Positions 1 through 13,764 of a DNA stretch of 64,000 bases are shown here, in pieces. Every line of letters begins with the position of its first letter. The first letter of the stretch is position 1. The stretch is from contig NC_051093.1 in the NCBI RefSeq assembly GCF_901709675.1, positions 9,372,053 through 9,436,052 on the forward strand. Reading direction: 5' to 3'. Source of the stretch: Syngnathus acus. Taxonomy: Eukaryota; Chordata; Actinopteri; Syngnathiformes; Syngnathidae. The position numbers were made by a program, and so were the translations under genes. Below the pieces are notes generated by a model. It did no database searches. It saw nothing but the letters and a program-made list of their open reading frames with translations, and was not told the origin of the DNA.

Positions 1-83
1 GGGAAGAATGGCCAGTGTGCGGGGTAACCCAGTTGCTCCGGCTTCCAGCTCTTTGTTGGAGGCCCTTGGTTGGGCTGCAGCTG

Positions 84-147
<64 letters not shown>

Positions 148-2010
148 GCACATTCCTTTGTGATTGCACCATGAAACACACACACATATGGCCCCCTCAA
201 CTTTAACTTAGACAACACATTTCCCAATGGGTATTATATATTGGTGATGATGCGATTTCATATTTGGAGTTTCACTTGGGGGTGGAGTCACTTTCGTTGC
301 CAGCGGTTTAGAAATGAACGGCTGCGCGTTAAGTTATACATGCTGTACATTGACGACTCGGACAAAATATGAGAGGCGTGCTCACTTTAGTGATTTGAGA
401 TGGATAAAGTTAGACAGCTGCAACTTGGTTATGCTTTGACATTGAACTGGTGCCTCTCGTTTATTCCCGCGGGTCATAAAATGTCCGATGCTAATGAAAG
501 CTGTCTGTTTTGTCTCGTCTTTGGTTATGAGTTCCTGTTGGGGTTTTTTTCTTGCTCGTGAGGAAACATGACCCGCCCGCCGGCCACATGACACAGGGAA
601 AATAAAGGGGCAGAGGGCTAAGTGGCACCATTAATAGGATCAATACAATCAATAATAAAAACAGCAGCTGTGATTATGGAGTTTCTTTTGGAGGGGGAAA
701 AAATCTTCTGTGTGAGAAAAAAAGGATGCTAATTGGTCAGCTATGTGTTTTGCTGCAGCAATGCGCCATCTGCGGGTGTAGTGAGTGCAGCAAGTGTGCC
801 ACTGGGTCAGTGTGTGTACACTGCGCTCTGTATGTGTGTATGTGTTTGGCTTGATGACTGCAAATGCATATTTTTCTACAATGATCAGTTCCTACGATGA
901 AAAACAGCTGTCCTCATATTTTTGACCATAAAATGTTTGATTTACGAGGGCCACTTAGGAAGTAGACAGAAGTCTTCATTGGAATTTCCTCTCGGTTCGC
1001 GTGTAATCCTCTAGATAGAGGGGATTTTTTTTTAATGCTCTTTCTTCAGCCCATCACAGAATTTGGAGACTAAATCCAGATTCAGTTAATGACGGTGTAA
1101 TACCATTACGCCCTCGTTAAAGATTGATTTGTTACTGTAGGTGGCATTCGCTGTGTTTATGATAGGTCAAAGGTCATGGACCACCGCTGACTTAAAGCAA
1201 GTTTTAGCCTTGAGTCTTCTGCATAGCAACAAGGAACATCAATAAGCTGCAGAGTGCCAATCAGGTTTCTTGAACTCCTTCGCTCACTCGCTGCACGCAA
1301 AGCAAAGCTGAGGAGCATCTGTACTTTTACTTGGAATGAAATATGGCTTGAAATGCTTCTTGCATGTGTGCGTTTGATTGCCAAATCGCGCACGCACACG
1401 CACGCACGCACGCACGGACGGACGGACGGGGAAGGATGCACGCCGGGGTCTGTTTGGCCTCTTTGTTTACAGAGCCAGCTCTCGGCTTCTCTCTGATGTG
1501 CGTGCCCAAGCCGTGAATGGAGCTTTGTGTGAGGATGCACATCCTCATGACTTGAGAGTCCATCTGATCGGTGAGAAAAGGCGGTGTGATATTATTCAAG
1601 GCTACAGGAAAGCTTATATAGGACAAAAAAAAATTGGCCTATGACGAACCTTGGAATGCATAATAATGACATGAGTCACATGACATTACAAATCATCTCT
1701 TAATGAGTAAGTCAACTACAATATATTCTCCTGGTCAATCCATGGTATTGTGATTAATATTGCATTTGTGGAATCTGAACTAAGCAGCAAAATCTACCCA
1801 TTTTGATCCCCCTCAGCATTTTAGAAGAAAACTAGAAAATGGACCTGGAAGAAAATTCGACAGGCTTGCAGGCATCCCACGGTAAAGATGGCAAAACCAA
1901 AAAAGGAAGCATGATGAAAGCATAAAGGAGCAAGCAGCTGATCAAGCAGTCACAACAGGAGAACGGTCAAGTGAAACTGCCTTTGCCAAGCTGCAGTTGT
2001 CCATGTACCA
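1..2010. other. Upstream flank of fscn1, no gene seen
   Basis: I see no exon with recognisable protein similarity here on either strand. The stretch holds a long CA microsatellite (89-142), a GCAC/GGAC-type simple repeat near 1388-1430 and AT-rich unique sequence. It probably contains distal regulatory sequence of fscn1, which starts at its right edge, but nothing in the sequence proves that. Confidence 0.6.
89..142. repeat. (CA)n microsatellite
   Basis: An uninterrupted CA dinucleotide run of about 54 bases. It gives a spurious His-Thr open frame that should not be taken as a gene. It is likely length-polymorphic. Confidence 0.97.
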
Positions 2011-2011
2011 C

Positions 2012-2060
2012 AAGGGGCGTGGTCTGCCGCTGACGTCACTAGGCGTATATAAGCTGCAGC
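2012..2060 (+). promoter_or_regulatory. fscn1: fscn1 core promoter: KLF/Sp-like box, CRE, TATA box
   Basis: A GGGGCGTGG box (2014-2022) is followed by a palindromic cAMP response element TGACGTCA (2031-2038) and, eight bases later, a TATATAAG TATA box (2046-2053). The fscn1 start codon lies about 165 bases downstream. The arrangement is that of a focused, inducible promoter. Human FSCN1 is known to respond to CREB, so the CRE fits the family. Transcription should start near 2075-2085; this is inferred from TATA spacing. Confidence 0.8.
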
Positions 2061-2218
2061 TGTGGCGTCGCTCCTGCGCTCATGAGGCAGGCAGAGGACC
2101 GGGGGCGCGCGTTCACGGACACACTCCTCAAACAAAGAGAAGCACGCGAGCGAGGCACCTCAGCATCCCACCCCCCCTCCATCAACTTGCAGACAGAAGC
2201 GGACGGAGCGAAGCCACC

Positions 2219-5200
2219 ATGACAACTAACGGCGCTAGCAACGGATCCAGCGACATGCTGCAGATCCAATTCGGTCTCATCAACTGCGGCAACAAATATC
2301 TCACCGCCGAGACGTTCGGCTTCAAAATCAACGCCTCGGCCTCGAGCATGAAGAAGAAGCAGATTTGGACCCTGGAGCAGAGCGGCGACGACTCCAGCGG
2401 CAACGTCTTCCTCCTCAAGTCCCATCTGGGCCGTTACATGGCCACCGACAAGGACGGCAACGTGACCGGTGACAGCGAGACTCCGGGCCCCGAGTGCCGC
2501 TTCGTCATCACGGCGCACGACGACGGCCGCTGGTCCCTGCAATCCGAGCCCTTCGGCCGCTACCTGGGCGGAACCGAGGACCGCATCATCTGCTTCGCCC
2601 AGACCGCGTCCGTGGCGGAGAAATGGAGCGTGCACATCGCCATGCACCCGCAGGTGAACCTCTTCAGCCTGACGCGCAAACGCTACGCGCACCTCAGCTC
2701 CAAGGTGGACGAGATCGCCATCGACAGGGATATCCCCTGGGGCGTGGACTCCACCATCACACTGGTGTTCCGAGAGCAGCGGTACCACCTGCAGACCTCC
2801 GACAACCGCTTCCTGAGGAACGATGGCGCGCTGGTGGCCGCCACGGACAAGAGCACCGGCTACACGCTGGAGTTTCGCTCCGGCAAGGTGGCCTTCAGGG
2901 ACTGCGGAGGCAAGTACCTGGCGCCGTCCGGCCCCTCCGGCACCATGAAGTCCGGCAAGAGTGCGCGCGTGGGCAAGGACGAGCTCTTCCAGCTGGAGCA
3001 GAGCCACCCTCAGGTGGTCCTCACCGCGGCCAACGAGAGGAACGTCTCCACCCGCCAAGGTGTGTGACCGACCGCTTGTGGAAGTGTGATGGCATTTTTG
3101 ACTGCCCCCACCACACACACACACACACCCTTAGGCTGACCGTCTTTGCCACACACAAGCTCACACACTGATTTGATCATCCTTGGCACACGCACACTGG
3201 TTTGCTCATCATTCCCACAGTGCCACCCGCCTGCACACTGGTTTGCTCATCCTTAGCACATAGTGCCACCGTGGCACACATACCACACAAAAGCAGCAGC
3301 AAAATTGTGTTTTTTTTTTGCAGAATTCTCCAGTTTGCCAAACGACTGCAGCGGACAAAGGAAAGCTTTTTGTCTGTATACGCAAGTGTCATTATTCACA
3401 TGAAATTCCCTGTGGCACACTCTCAGTTTGATCTTTCTGAAGCTCATTAATATTTTAAGCATATAGCCATACTGTCCTTACATAATTTTTTTCCAATGAT
3501 GCTTGTAGGAGCCCATCTGACCCAGTATTTGTTAGGCTAATGTGTGATGCTTGTGGTTACCTGCTCAAGTTGGAGACAAAAGGTTGTCTCCTTCCTTCCT
3601 TCCTTCCTTCCTTCCTTCCTGGCACCTCTTGCATAATTTCCCTTGTGGTGCACCTCCTCCACCCTCTTCCAGCAGTCAGGCTTGTCTGCTGCGCCTCAAA
3701 GGTCATAATCAGGGCCAAGACTTCCTATGATGAACAGTCCCGCTGTATTAGTGTTGGTTTATATTCGGAGTCATTTTTTATTTTATTTTTTTTAACCATT
3801 TGAATCATGCAGGTAATCCTTGAGAAAATGATTAGCAATGGCTTAAAAGCGGTCACTCCCTAAATCTATATTTGCTGTGTGGTCCGATAAACACGCTGCT
3901 GAGGGTTCTTTGTGCTCGGGCTTCTTCAGCTCGTATCGTTTTGTGCCACTGTGAGCCCGTTTGTTCCATGTCGCTACTGTGTTTACTTGTCAATGGATCA
4001 TTGATCCACTTTTCTCCTCATCAGCACTTTTTGTTCTGTCTCCACAAAATGGAGGCCAGTAACTGCTCTGTCGAAACTACACGGCGGCCTTCTCTGTTCA
4101 TGCCAGAAATGTGAATATTGCCGTTAACGTTCAGCTTGTGCATGTGACACCATTTTGTTTTTTAATGACGATCCCAGGGAGGAAGCTAATGCTCAATGCC
4201 AAACGGCAGGATCATTTGTGATGGCGGATTAAAAGCCAGATTTGGAATTAAACTGGCTCCAGATGTTTTGGGGATTTAGAGCTGCTCCTAGCTTCCCTCT
4301 ATTACAGGCCGGAGCCAACATGGCGGTTGAAGTGGCCTGGCTTGAATTAGTGGAAGCCGGCAGGATGATGAGGTCACACCAAATGCTGCCTTAGTCTTAT
4401 CAAAATGTAGATTTTTTTTTTTTTTTTTTTTATCATCTTCACACACTAAAAAAAGGTCAAATACAGCAGTGAGTTTTTTGTCAGAAGTGCCCAAGTGTGA
4501 ATCTCGACATCAGTGTCCAAAGACCCAAGAAACGACCAATCACAGCTCACCTGATTTAGTCATGTGACGTTCGCCACCTGCAAACCGAGACAAAACAATT
4601 CAACATTGCGCATTCAAACGACAAAGCATATCATTTTGTTTAGTTTGCTATCATAATGCTAACTTGGTGAAAACACAATTGAAATGAGCATACATGTTTT
4701 GGTAAGATGGTAAATAACTTATGACACTATTATAGCAACATTGCATACAAACAATATTCAGTGGCAAATCCTGCAGTTTAGTTGTGGACCTTCTCTGCTC
4801 ATCGTCTTGCTTGCAATCAAATTGCATCTCTTGCAACTACTTCTGTATATTCTTTTGAATGCATGTCCGACCGTTTCCTCATTAGCAGCCTCCCTAATTG
4901 CTAAGAGATGCTCATTTCCATCCTTTGCTAAGCTATTCCCAGAGAGACTGTTTATGGAGTGGGATGCGACGTTTTGAGACCGTTAGCCTTCAACTCAATG
5001 GGCTTTTTAAGTGGGGATGATTGAAGGCAGAGAGCAGCTTTAAAGGGGGGCCAGTCGTCATTTCCTGTTTGCTACTGTTTCTGCACTAACATTAGTCGCT
5101 TAAATGGGGAGGGGAGGGGTGAGGTCAGCTTTCTCAACAATGTGTTTTATTGCATTTTCAGAGGAGCGGACTAGACCTTTGAAGGTCTGAATTAATGTTG

Positions 5201-8200
5201 GTTGGGGCAGAGTAGTTTAGAGGTAGCTAGTATTAGCTTACGGCAATTTGGCTTTAACGATGGCTTAAATGTGGCCTGGCAACTTGTCATATTGTCCAGA
5301 AGGTTGGTGCTTGTAGTCTAGAAGCACATGCACGGCCATTAAAAATGCCAAACAGCTTTACAAAATTTGTGAGAAATAATTCCTAATTGGACGTCATAGT
5401 CTGCTGCTCAGACTTTTGAAGCATCACATCAGAAGCTGCTAGCGCGCTTCGCCAAATGAGCCCTGCCACCGGTTCTGTGTCCTTCACCTCCTCCGGCTGG
5501 CAGGAAACGAAACATGACACGCACACACATCTCTGTAAAGCGTTAGCGTGCACACACACAATAAGGGGAAAAGAGGGCAAGCCATGGCTGTTATCACTTG
5601 CTTGTGTTTGCTGGCTGCTGCAGAATGTGTAAAGTGATATGGTTAAAGACCATCTCTAGTTAATGTGTTTTGAGGCTCTCAGTGTGTGTGTGGGGAATCG
5701 CTCCATGATGACTACTTCATTATAGGTTTGGCTTCCTGCGTGGGTGTATCACTGCAGAAATGCCCTTCACACTCCGTAGAAAATCAATGTCACTCTGCGT
5801 GACCTTACAGGAAGGGTGCGAGTATCACCGTGTGCATGCGTTTCCTTCATTTGGGGTTTTTAGGCGAGACTGGAAGGAGGATGGGATGGGGGGTGTGAAT
5901 CAGAACAAAGGCTGGTGATCTGGTGGCTCCCCCGTTTGTGGCCCAGCTGTCCGCCTCCTCGGTCAGGCCTGCCGAACAATAGCGGGACACGCACGCACAC
6001 ACATTGGCAATTGAAGTGGGTACAATCGCGTGCGTTCACAGCTAACCTCTGCTACTGGCTTGAATTAAAGCTTGGCCAACCATTTGTGCCTTCATCAGGG
6101 ACGAGGTGGCCAGAAGACGTGTGGTCACTGTTGTGGTGTGCACTTTCTGGATTTGACACACACGGACATCTGAGCTTTATATCTACAGGCGTCACTGTAA
6201 TGTTTTGTCTGTGTCAATGTTGTGTCTTTTTTCCCTTCAAGGCTTCCCCCACACCCAAACATTGTTCCACTTCACTTTAGGCCGCAGTTGACTTGATTGT
6301 AGGGGGAGCCGTATTATGTTTTGGCTAAGTTGCGAAGAATGGAAAAGGTTGATAGAAAAAAAAAAAAAAAAAAGCGGTTTTCCAAATGAAAGCAAACGTT
6401 GTTGCGCTCCTCTGCTACTGTGCTGTTAACGGCGAAGCTTAGCGAGCAAAAGACGTCTAGAGTGGAATTCTTCATTTTGTTCAATCTTCTCTCGGCATGT
6501 GCTTTCCATTACGGTCTTATGTTTTCCCTCTCAATCATCTATGCGTGCGTGTCCACATATCTGCAGAAACTTGATAAGTCTGCAGAGGTCAAAGGTCTCA
6601 AGTTTTGGACTTGCTTCTAGTGAGTATCCAGCCAACAAAGACGAAGATGAGATAGTCTATTCGCCCGCCCACCCAAAAAACACAACAAAACATGAACAAT
6701 AATTCACTGTTACGTGTTACGTAAGTCAGTGGCGGCAGAAGCCTGTCTGGATTTTATTTTTTTCTGTTGTAATGGTTTTACATTTGCTATTCGGATCTAC
6801 GATGCCGTTTCACGATGTATCGTGCCCAACATTTGGTCTATTTGCCGTCGGAAGAGTTTTTGATGGAATGCAGCCGAACTAATAGCTTGCTGCCCCACAT
6901 TTTTGTTCCATCAGTCACTTTTTGAGTTGGAAAGACAGATGTGCTCATTTTGCTTCAGTTTAAAATCTTATTAATGACCTCAAATGGCATTCCTGATTTA
7001 AAAAAAATAAATAAAAAAATATGGAGTGGGAAGTTGTTGGACATCTGCAGCACAAGGTTCCTAATAACTCTTTCATTGTGCTGCTTCGCTTGTGGAATGT
7101 TCCGTTTCAATAAAAGTGGTTAAAAAAAAAAAGAAGCAAAAAGCACATGATTACATTGGCTTCCTCAGACACACATTTTCTTTCGCCACACATTTACACA
7201 AGAGGCCAACACAGTCCATGTTTCTCTCTGGGCTGGGGGCCTCCAGCTAACAGTCAACTATGACCTCATAACGCACAATAGCATGTATTGTGCTCTATCA
7301 ACTGTGTGCCCGTACAGTTGTGTATACAATCCTGTAGACTGACATTGTTTACTTCTCCGTAGCTCATTGTGAGACTGATGTGAAATGAATGAGGTCAGAG
7401 GTTGCGTACCTTGACCCCTAAACGTACCTCTTTTGTGTTCAGGTATGGACCTGTCCGCCAATCAAGATGAAGAAGGTGACCAGGAAGTCTTCCAAGTGGA
7501 GATTTGCCGTGAGAACAGGAAGTGTGCTTTCCGCACCGCCGCTGGCAAATACTGGACCCTCACTGCCAACGGAGGCCTGCAGTGCACCGCCTCCACCAAG
7601 TAAGGATGACTTGATCACCTGTTTCAAAGTATCACAGGGATAATAGACAGTCTTAGTTTGTAGCTCCAGATGGATAATTGAGATGTGTGTGTATAGGGTC
7701 CTATGTCATGCGTGGGCGCAGGGGTCAAGATCTCGGCACGTCGAGGGGGACTGCGTTCATGTGGAGCCTCAACCTGTGCAGTGATTTTCTTTCACGTCTA
7801 GCCAGAGTGCTGCTAGTTAACCTTTGACCCAGATCTTGTGTCTGAGCAGAGAAAAGCCCGAGTCATCGATCCAATTGAAATTCCATTTCAGTTCCAAACC
7901 AGACAGTTTGGGTGGGATTCTGGAAAAGGAGTAGTCCTCCAAATGCATTTGCTTTGTTTTTGAAATAAAAAAAAATCACAGGTCGGTCAGTGTTTGGGAA
8001 CATTTTGAGGTTCCACTAACCTTAGTGGCTTATCTCAAAGGCGTCGACTTGAGATAAGACAAAACGGAGACGAACATCTTAATGCGGCCGCATTCCATGC
8101 GTGCGCTCTCACTTTTATTCTCTTCCACCTGAAACGGCATTTAATTTCCTTTTGCTTTCACCTCAGAAAAGGAAAAGTACGAGAGAATGAGGCCAAACAC

Positions 8201-9608
8201 AAGTTTGGCTCTGCTATGTGAAACGGACACCAGAATGTGCAGGAAACAAATGGTTTGGGTAACAGCTGAGCGCGTTTACACTTTGCCGCTCAATCATTCA
8301 GGTGCCACGTGAATGCGAGAGCGTCCTGTCCTCCCTTCCCCATCTGACGGTGCCTTTTAATTTGTCTGTCTGCAGGTCAGCTAATTGCTACTTTGACATC
8401 GAGTGGCGTGGGAAGAGGCTGACTCTGCGAGCCGCCAATGGGAAATATGTCGCCGCCAAGAAAAACGGACAGCTAGCAGCCACCATTGACTCTGCCGGTC
8501 AGTTGGATTTAGTTTCCAAAAATTGTATTGGATTTTTGTTTGGTGAAATGAGCCAATTATTTTGTTCATAAAATACATTTGGGTGCACACGTAGGTTTTT
8601 CCACCAGTGTTGTACAAAGAACAGATTTTGTTGAGCTCAAATTGACTGAAACTGTCAAGAAAATTTAACTCAAGGCTGTGAATTAGTTGTTGGGTGGATT
8701 ACTTTGGCACTTAGGACTCAGATCAGAAGCTGTTCCGTTTTTTCTTTTTTTTGCCATGTTTGATGCTGATATGACAGCAAAGTGTTTGATTTGGAAGGAT
8801 GTTGGCTATTGTTAGAAACTTTGTTCCCAGATTGGAGCTTTTTTTTTCTCCAGTTTGTCATATCCCATAAGGAGTGTGATGTTAACACTGGCACAGCTAG
8901 AGGAGGGCCTGCGAGAGCTCCTATCAATCGAACATAATATGACTGGATATTTACCTCCTCAGGTGAGTCCGAAGAGTTCATCATGAAGCTGATCAACCGC
9001 CCTATCATCGTTCTGCGCGGCGAGCACGGCTTCATCGGCTGCAGGAAGGTGACGGGGACCCTGGACTCCAATCGCTCCTCCTACGATTACTTCACGCTGG
9101 AGTTCAGAGATGGAGCCTACAGCCTGCAAGGTCAGAAAGCTTCAAAGTTAGCATGTGCGCATACGGAATTGCGGCTCGTCGAGACGCTTGCGGGCATAAA
9201 GGATTACAGCTTTTGTGTCTCGTGCTCATTATGGATTTACTTTAGAAAGAGGGATTTGATGTGGTTCATTATCTCCACCGAAGGCGGATGTTTTTGTTTA
9301 TTGGTAGGATTATGCAAAAACATTTTAATTCATGGAGGGGTGCGGGAAATTTTAGTGCAGGTTTTGCCTCACCCCAATCATCCTCCCTCTCGTGTTTAGA
9401 CTCCACCGGCAAGTACTGGATGGTGGGCAACGAGCAGGCGGTCGTGAGCAGCAGCGACACGCCCATCGACTTCTTCTTTGAGTTTTGCGACTACAACAAG
9501 CTTGCCATCCGCCACGGCAGCGACGGCAAGTACGTCCGCGGCGACCACGCCGGCGTGCTCAAGGCCAACGCGGATGACCTCGAGACGGCCACCATGTGGG
9601 AGTATTAA
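2219..9608 (+). CDS. fscn1: Fascin (actin-bundling protein 1), complete
   Basis: Fascin cross-links actin filaments into tight parallel bundles in filopodia, microspikes and dendrites. Coding exons: 2219-3059, 7443-7599, 8376-8497, 8963-9130, 9400-9608. All joins keep frame and give 498 residues; human fascin-1 has 493. Four beta-trefoil domains follow one another, roughly residues 12-142, 143-264, 265-386 and 387-498. The N-terminal [11 protein letters not shown] motif is intact, and Ser43 here matches the PKC site Ser39 of human fascin that switches off actin binding. The usual first large exon ends at NVSTRQG, as in mammals. The start codon has a strong context (GCCACC before ATG), and the TATA box upstream rules out starts further 5'. 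The protein ends in the family-typical WEY. Fish carry two fscn1 copies (a and b); I cannot tell which this is. Intron 1 (4.4 kb) holds only simple repeats and an A-run. Confidence 0.96.
3590..3620. repeat. (CTTC)n microsatellite
   Basis: A run of about eight CTTC units in fscn1 intron 1. Confidence 0.93.
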
Positions 9609-10785
9609 ATGAGGATCGCCGACGTGGCATCCGCCCATAGCGACCCCCCCCCCCCCCCGTCTTTCCCACACCCGTCCTCATATATGACGTCTTGTATGAC
9701 TTTATATTTTGAACTGCACAGAGAGAAGAGGAAGGATGGAAGAGGTTATTCTCCCTCCCCGTCCTTCCTTTCTATCCCTCCCTTTCCCAGCTGCCGACCT
9801 CTGTATGTTGCCATAGTTACCACGGGGCTGTGCACTTTTTCCCTCCTCATTCCCAACCTGGTCCGCCGCTGCCCCCAAATCATCGCTCACCCTTTTCTCG
9901 CCTTAGCACCGACTGGTCTTCTTTCTACTCGTCTCTATTGTACATTGATGTTCTTCTACTTGAGCCTAAAAAAAAACCCCAGATTCTGCTTCCAAGGCAT
10001 GGGGTCTCTTTTGCTGGCTTGAGTAGAAACAGATTTATTTGTTAGTCTGGAAACTTCTATCAAAACCAGATCAGGTGTGTGTATTTCCTGGGCTTGTTGG
10101 GTGATTGTAAGGCCTTCTCCCTAACATGAAATTGTTCTCATGTAAACTAGCTTCCTGTGTTGTCCTCTAGCTGTGTTCCTATTGGTCGGTGGGGAGTCTT
10201 GATTGTTTCGGGACCAAACAGGATGTAGGAAGTAAATGTACCATCCCCTCCTCCCTATTGTCCCCAGAACAATTTCAAAACAAACCTGGGTGCCATCACT
10301 GCATGCACCTCACTAGAAGAAAAAAAAAGAAATAACATTTTGGGCTTGGAATGATGTAAAAAGCCAAAGTCCAAGGCACAGACATTATCATGGTTAAGTG
10401 AAGTAATGAATATTTGAAAGCTGCTTTTTGGATCAGATGAGCACAACGTATGTATGTATGTAGATCAAGCCTTGATTGAAACTGGATTCAACTATTGTCA
10501 TCTCGCACAACAACTGGACCGCGGTGCTACTAATGTGTGTGTGCTGTTTGCACCAACTGGTAACATAATATTGATCAAGTTTTTCCTTCAGCCAAACCCA
10601 GTGAAGCATCTCATCCTTCACAAAGCACTTGAGCCTTGTCATTAACCAGATCTGCTGCTTGTGTTCTTTTTTTCAACTTTGACTAGTGTCATATCTGCCT
10701 TTAAACTGAGGTATGACTAAATATTTTTTGAGTTAATGATTTTTTTTGGGGGGCTTGTCAGTGATTTTGTAAGGTAAGAGATGGA

Positions 10786-10791
10786 AATAAA
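10786..10791 (+). terminator. fscn1: Candidate poly(A) signal of fscn1
   Basis: An AATAAA hexamer about 1.18 kb after the fscn1 stop codon, followed by GT-rich sequence (GTGCTGTTAAATGTGGTGTT) that fits a downstream element. A second AATAAA at 11244-11249 could be a distal alternative. The choice between them is inference. Confidence 0.5.
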
Positions 10792-13663
10792 AAGAAAGTG
10801 CTGTTAAATGTGGTGTTCTACAGTCATGCAGCAGCGAAGCCATGAGTCCTGACTTGTTAGCCTGCTTTCTCCATTAGCAATCAATTAAGCGCCTCATTAT
10901 TTCAATTACGAGCACTATAAAAGGAAACCTGATTGTAGCCTGCGCCTCGTGAATTTATTTTTTTTTTTTTAAGAATCTCCAACAACTAAATGGTGCACTT
11001 ATCACCAGAGATACTGTCTCCATGGTAACCAAGGCTAAGACAAACGGATGTGGAATGGCAACTATGTGGTAATGACTGTGCCTTACGCTTACGTTTTCGG
11101 CAGTAGAAAATTAGAAGGGTTAAAAAAATCCACATCTTTGCTTTGTATAACTGGAACTTCCTTTTGTATTATTTTTTTGTATAATTTGTTTGATATTGTG
11201 GATTCATCTCTCGTGCCATTGGTTCACCTGAAATCCAACAACCAATAAAACTGGGATTTGGAAAAAAATGTGTTTGGACTTAATTATTGCCACAGGAGTA
11301 TTTTTCTTAAGCATATACGCTACAGCAGTTGTAATGCTAATAGAATATTTAGCAACAATTTATCAATGCATTCTAAATCTGAGAAATGGTGATCGTATCA
11401 CTGAGTAAATAATCCACCTCATTGTAGCTAAATATTCTGACCACATGGAGCAGTGGCGCTAACATGCGGTAAGGCGCTACTCTCCCCCTTGCGTCTGAAT
11501 AGAACCTTTGTGTTGAAACATGAATCTAACACACACACCAGTCAAGTTGGTAATGTAATGATGGAGAGCCTCCAGAGCAGGTCTCTAATCCATTTCCCTC
11601 CCATCATCTGGTAGATCCCTAAGGGATGCCCAACATGGCAAAACAAACATACATTCGCTCTCGCTCTACCCGACACCTCCCCTGCCCCCTTGCTTCCTTC
11701 CTGCCTTTTCTAACCATCCCAGACTATGAATCCCTCCGTGAAGTCAACCCACCCGCTGCGTCTACCCTTGGTTCCTCAGCCTGAAAGATGAGTCACACAA
11801 AATATGACCCAAATCCCAGAAATGGGAGCAGTGGTTTGCGGGGTAAGCATCATGCTGGAGGCATGGCCTTTTTTTTTTTTTGTTCTCCCCCCCCCTGAGC
11901 AAATGTGAAAGGCTGGGGGGAGGGGATGGTAGGGTGTCTGGCTGTGTGAAATGGCCGCCATCTCCACCCCTCCGTTCGGCAAAACCCATCGCCCTGTCTC
12001 CACAGCAACCACAAGACAGCGGTGACAGAGCGAGCTGGGTGTCCGAGCGCTCGTCATCCACAATGCAGATAGACGGGATTAGGTGCGTTTTGTCTCAACC
12101 ATCTTGGAGTGGACATTTTTTCACTCACTACAGTCCTTTTAGCTAAATTCCTGAAATTAAAATGATTTTTTCTCCTCTCCCTCCGATGTCGAGACAGTAG
12201 GTCAGTGGGTCGGTGGGTAATCTCTTTAGCGGTGCAAATTAATCCCACAATTCCCAAACAAATTAAATTTCACATTAAAGGGATGTGCACAAGTCAGGCC
12301 CGCGAGGAAAAGGCCTAGTCTGCTGTGTAAGCATTATTTCACAAGAAAAAGGTCTTCATTATCATTAGATGTCAGCAAATATGGTTGCTTCCTTTCCTGA
12401 AAAAGGCCTGCAGTTGAATTGTTCATGTTGCTATGGTGACTGCCTGGCAGTAGGACCACAACTAGCATCTCACTTGGATGGTGAGTTACTCCACTATTTT
12501 TTTATCTGTCTGAGACTAGCAAATCGAGAGTCGCAAGAATGATTGCACAGCCCCCACGGGTTATGTTTTTGGGATCAGGAAGTCAATTTGACACGAGAGT
12601 GAATTAAAGGGGCAGCTATGGCTGAGGGGAAACATTTTCTTTTTTCATTATATGCTGCCAGATTGTAAATCAATATTCAACGGTGTGGCACAAAGCTAGC
12701 ACAGAGCACAAGAGGTCCTAGAAATTGACTATTGCATATTATGGGTGAAAAAAATACAAATTCTGTATAGCTACAAAACACACACTCATGACGGGTACAA
12801 TAACACAGACGCACTCGCACTGAAATATACACAATCCACAGGAATAGTCTAGGGAACACATGCTGCCAGACGTCCCTGTAGACGCACACAGACACACAAA
12901 AATGGTGTAAAGGTCATCTCAAATGGGACATTATACAGTTTGAGTCGGGGGAAGTTGAACCAGGGCGACAGGAAGTGTCAGTTGTTTGTATGGGTCATGT
13001 CTGCTCCATTGATTGCTTTTTTTTTTTTTTTGTACATGGGCGCAGTCCTCTGTCATCAAATCCATAACACTGCCAAAAAATGACCTTGGTAATTTTGCTC
13101 TTATGTTTAATTGGCATTTTGGGAAGGACGATTTGGGGGTCATTTTAGAATCCCTACTTTAGAACATTTGTTGGGAAAGAATATCTCGATCAGAGTCCTA
13201 TTGGACTTTTCAGTTGAATACATAGCTGTTGTCTACGAGTCATTTCCCCTCCTGCCATTTTCGCGTAATGAAGTTATTTGCGAGACACGGCCGGGCCCAC
13301 ATGCTGTTTTATGAGCTCCGCTGACCTTTGTGATGACCCTTCACTTCAACTGGATGGCAAAATTGGGAAAGATCATGTGAGCATCCCACAAACTATTTGA
13401 ATGGGCATAAAAGTCCGAATGTTTCACTCAAGTTACTTTATGTGAGACGCTGTATAATTATTTACCCAATAGCGCACTTTGTCTTCACTATAAGACAATT
13501 CAACTGATAAGTGCAACAAAGATCCACCAAGCATTTGTAGATGTTGGCAATGCTTGGGCCGAAACTAAACTTACTAAAAATGTAGCAGGCGTGACGAAAG
13601 CCATCAAGCGGCTACAAGAAGCTTGAGCATGCTGCTGCTTTTATTGTCCGCCACGCTCGAGCG

Positions 13664-13764
13664 ATTGGTCACAGTGGCAGCACACTTGGCTGAACAAAGA
13701 AGTCCACTCATGGACTGTCGCCACGCCGCTTATTGGTTTAAAGCATCCTCTGTCGTGTGATTGG
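13664..13764. promoter_or_regulatory. Cluster of three inverted CCAAT boxes, possible orphan promoter or enhancer
   Basis: ATTGG (CCAAT on the minus strand) occurs at 13664-13668, 13732-13736 and 13760-13764, the first as GCGATTGGTCA and the last as GTGATTGGCG. Both resemble NF-Y sites. No gene start is recognisable nearby; the rnf216 3' end lies 0.4 kb to the right. The function is unknown. Confidence 0.25.

Noticed and set aside
15-206. Open frame with a His-Thr repeat
   Set aside because: It is a translation of the CA microsatellite and has no other protein character.
1997-2218. In-frame extension of fscn1 upstream of the chosen start
   Set aside because: The extension covers the CRE and TATA box and has no fascin similarity. 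The ATG at 2219 has a strong context and the family N-terminus.
2039-3124. 361-residue open frame antisense to fscn1 exon 1
   Set aside because: A shadow frame caused by GC-rich third positions of the fascin codons; low-complexity Val/Ala/Gly composition and no recognisable domain.
2494-3171. 225-residue open frame in another frame of fscn1 exon 1
   Set aside because: Arg/Pro/His-rich shadow of the fascin reading frame.
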